This document shows, in pieces, positions 63,720-64,000 of a DNA stretch of 64,000 nucleotides (the first letter of the stretch is position 1; every line of letters begins with the position of its first letter). The notes under the pieces were generated by a model, which was not told the origin of the DNA, did no database searches, and was given only the letters and a program-made list of their open reading frames with translations. Source of the stretch: Alphaproteobacteria bacterium (GTDB lineage: Bacteria; Pseudomonadota; Alphaproteobacteria; Micropepsales; Micropepsaceae); the NCBI GenBank assembly GCA_947474565.1, contig CANJIS010000011.1, positions 1 to 64,000 on the forward strand, written 5' to 3'. The translations under genes were made by a program, and so were the position numbers.

Positions 63720-64000
63720 ATGGTCACGACAGCGGAAAAGCGGGCGCGATTTCGCGCCTTGCACCAGAAGGGATGCTTTGTCCTGCCCAATCCCTGGGAT
63801 GCGGGCAGTGCGCGGCTGTTGCAGCATCTGGGCTTTGAGGCTCTCGCCTCGACCAGCGCCGGTCATGCCTGGTCCATCGGAAAACCCGATTATGCGACCA
63901 GCCGCGACGAAGTCCTGGCGCACCTGACCCAGCTTTGCGCTTCAACGGATCTGCCGGTGAATGCCGATTTTGCATCCGGGTTTGCCGATGATCCCGAAGA
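63720..64000 (+). CDS. Isocitrate lyase/PEP mutase family protein, N-terminal part (runs off the window)
   Basis: About 93 residues visible: GCFVLPNPWDAGSARLLQHL, ALASTSAGHAWSIGKPDYAT and LPVNADFASGFADDPEE, typical of the short PEP mutase/isocitrate-lyase-like proteins that cleave or hydrolyse 2-oxo or oxaloacetate-type substrates. The catalytic KKxCGH region would lie beyond the edge. GGGGG about seven bases before the ATG is a fair ribosome binding site. Confidence 0.8.
   Translation, partial: MVTTAEKRARFRALHQKGCFVLPNPWDAGSARLLQHLGFEALASTSAGHAWSIGKPDYATSRDEVLAHLTQLCASTDLPVNADFASGFADDPE

Overview
The window comes from an alphaproteobacterium of roughly 60% GC. Pointers are the block lnt-corC-ybeY-phoH-miaB-plsC-fur-rimI-tsaB, a DksA and a Fur that both lack the usual zinc cysteines, the lptE-leuS-DUF3576 and DUF1674 genes, and a free-living gene set with PII/AmtB, ubiquinone and OmpA genes. 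A Rhizomicrobium/Micropepsaceae-like lineage would fit, but that is an inference from gene content only.

Left part (1-9.4 kb): the end of an IS3-family element is joined to the tail of a TadE-like pseudopilin gene. Then come tesB, the betaine-lipid pair btaA-btaB, an OmpA-like porin with a 31-proline linker, two small secreted proteins, and a tightly packed run asd - DUF1330 - CitE-like lyase - zapE - small membrane protein. 9.4-18.4 kb: a UbiH-type hydroxylase, the nitrogen cluster glnB/K-amtB-amtB with a sigma54-like promoter, a DapC-like aminotransferase, ftsK (its last codons are duplicated just downstream) and a bacterial PH-domain protein whose ribosome binding site lies inside a terminator-like hairpin.

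18.4-31.2 kb: a scar-rich region. It holds a sensor kinase cut by one in-frame amber codon, a cupredoxin, the initiator tRNA, dksA, an alpha/beta-hydrolase start fused to a flgH end, the envelope set rppH - divergent deacetylase - ctpA - envC - gpmI, a headless beta-propeller gene, an ATP-grasp/transglutaminase chimera, and hemD. 31.2-44 kb: tsaD-xthA-histidine phosphatase, CHAD protein, hisF-holA-lptE-leuS-DUF3576, a porin, ThiE-like and YggS genes whose start codons overlap head to head, and an L,D-transpeptidase. lptE carries a GC-rich palindromic element inserted in frame inside its signal peptide; a related element lies between two other genes.

44-64 kb: response regulator, PBP1A, metallopeptidase, DsbB-like and Coq7 genes, HNH endonuclease, esterase, gluQ-hisE, an XRE regulator, the conserved alphaproteobacterial housekeeping operon noted above, a RutE-like nitroreductase, an NfuA-like protein, DUF2239 preceded by two near-identical boxes, DUF1674, htpX, rsmB and the start of a PEP-mutase-family gene. 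Most of the window is ordinary chromosomal housekeeping. What stands out are several gene remnants and in-frame fusions (pilus, flagellum, two-component signalling, ATP-grasp/transglutaminase) that point to repeated deletions, and the element that behaves like a coding palindromic repeat. No CRISPR array, prophage or recognisable defence system was seen.
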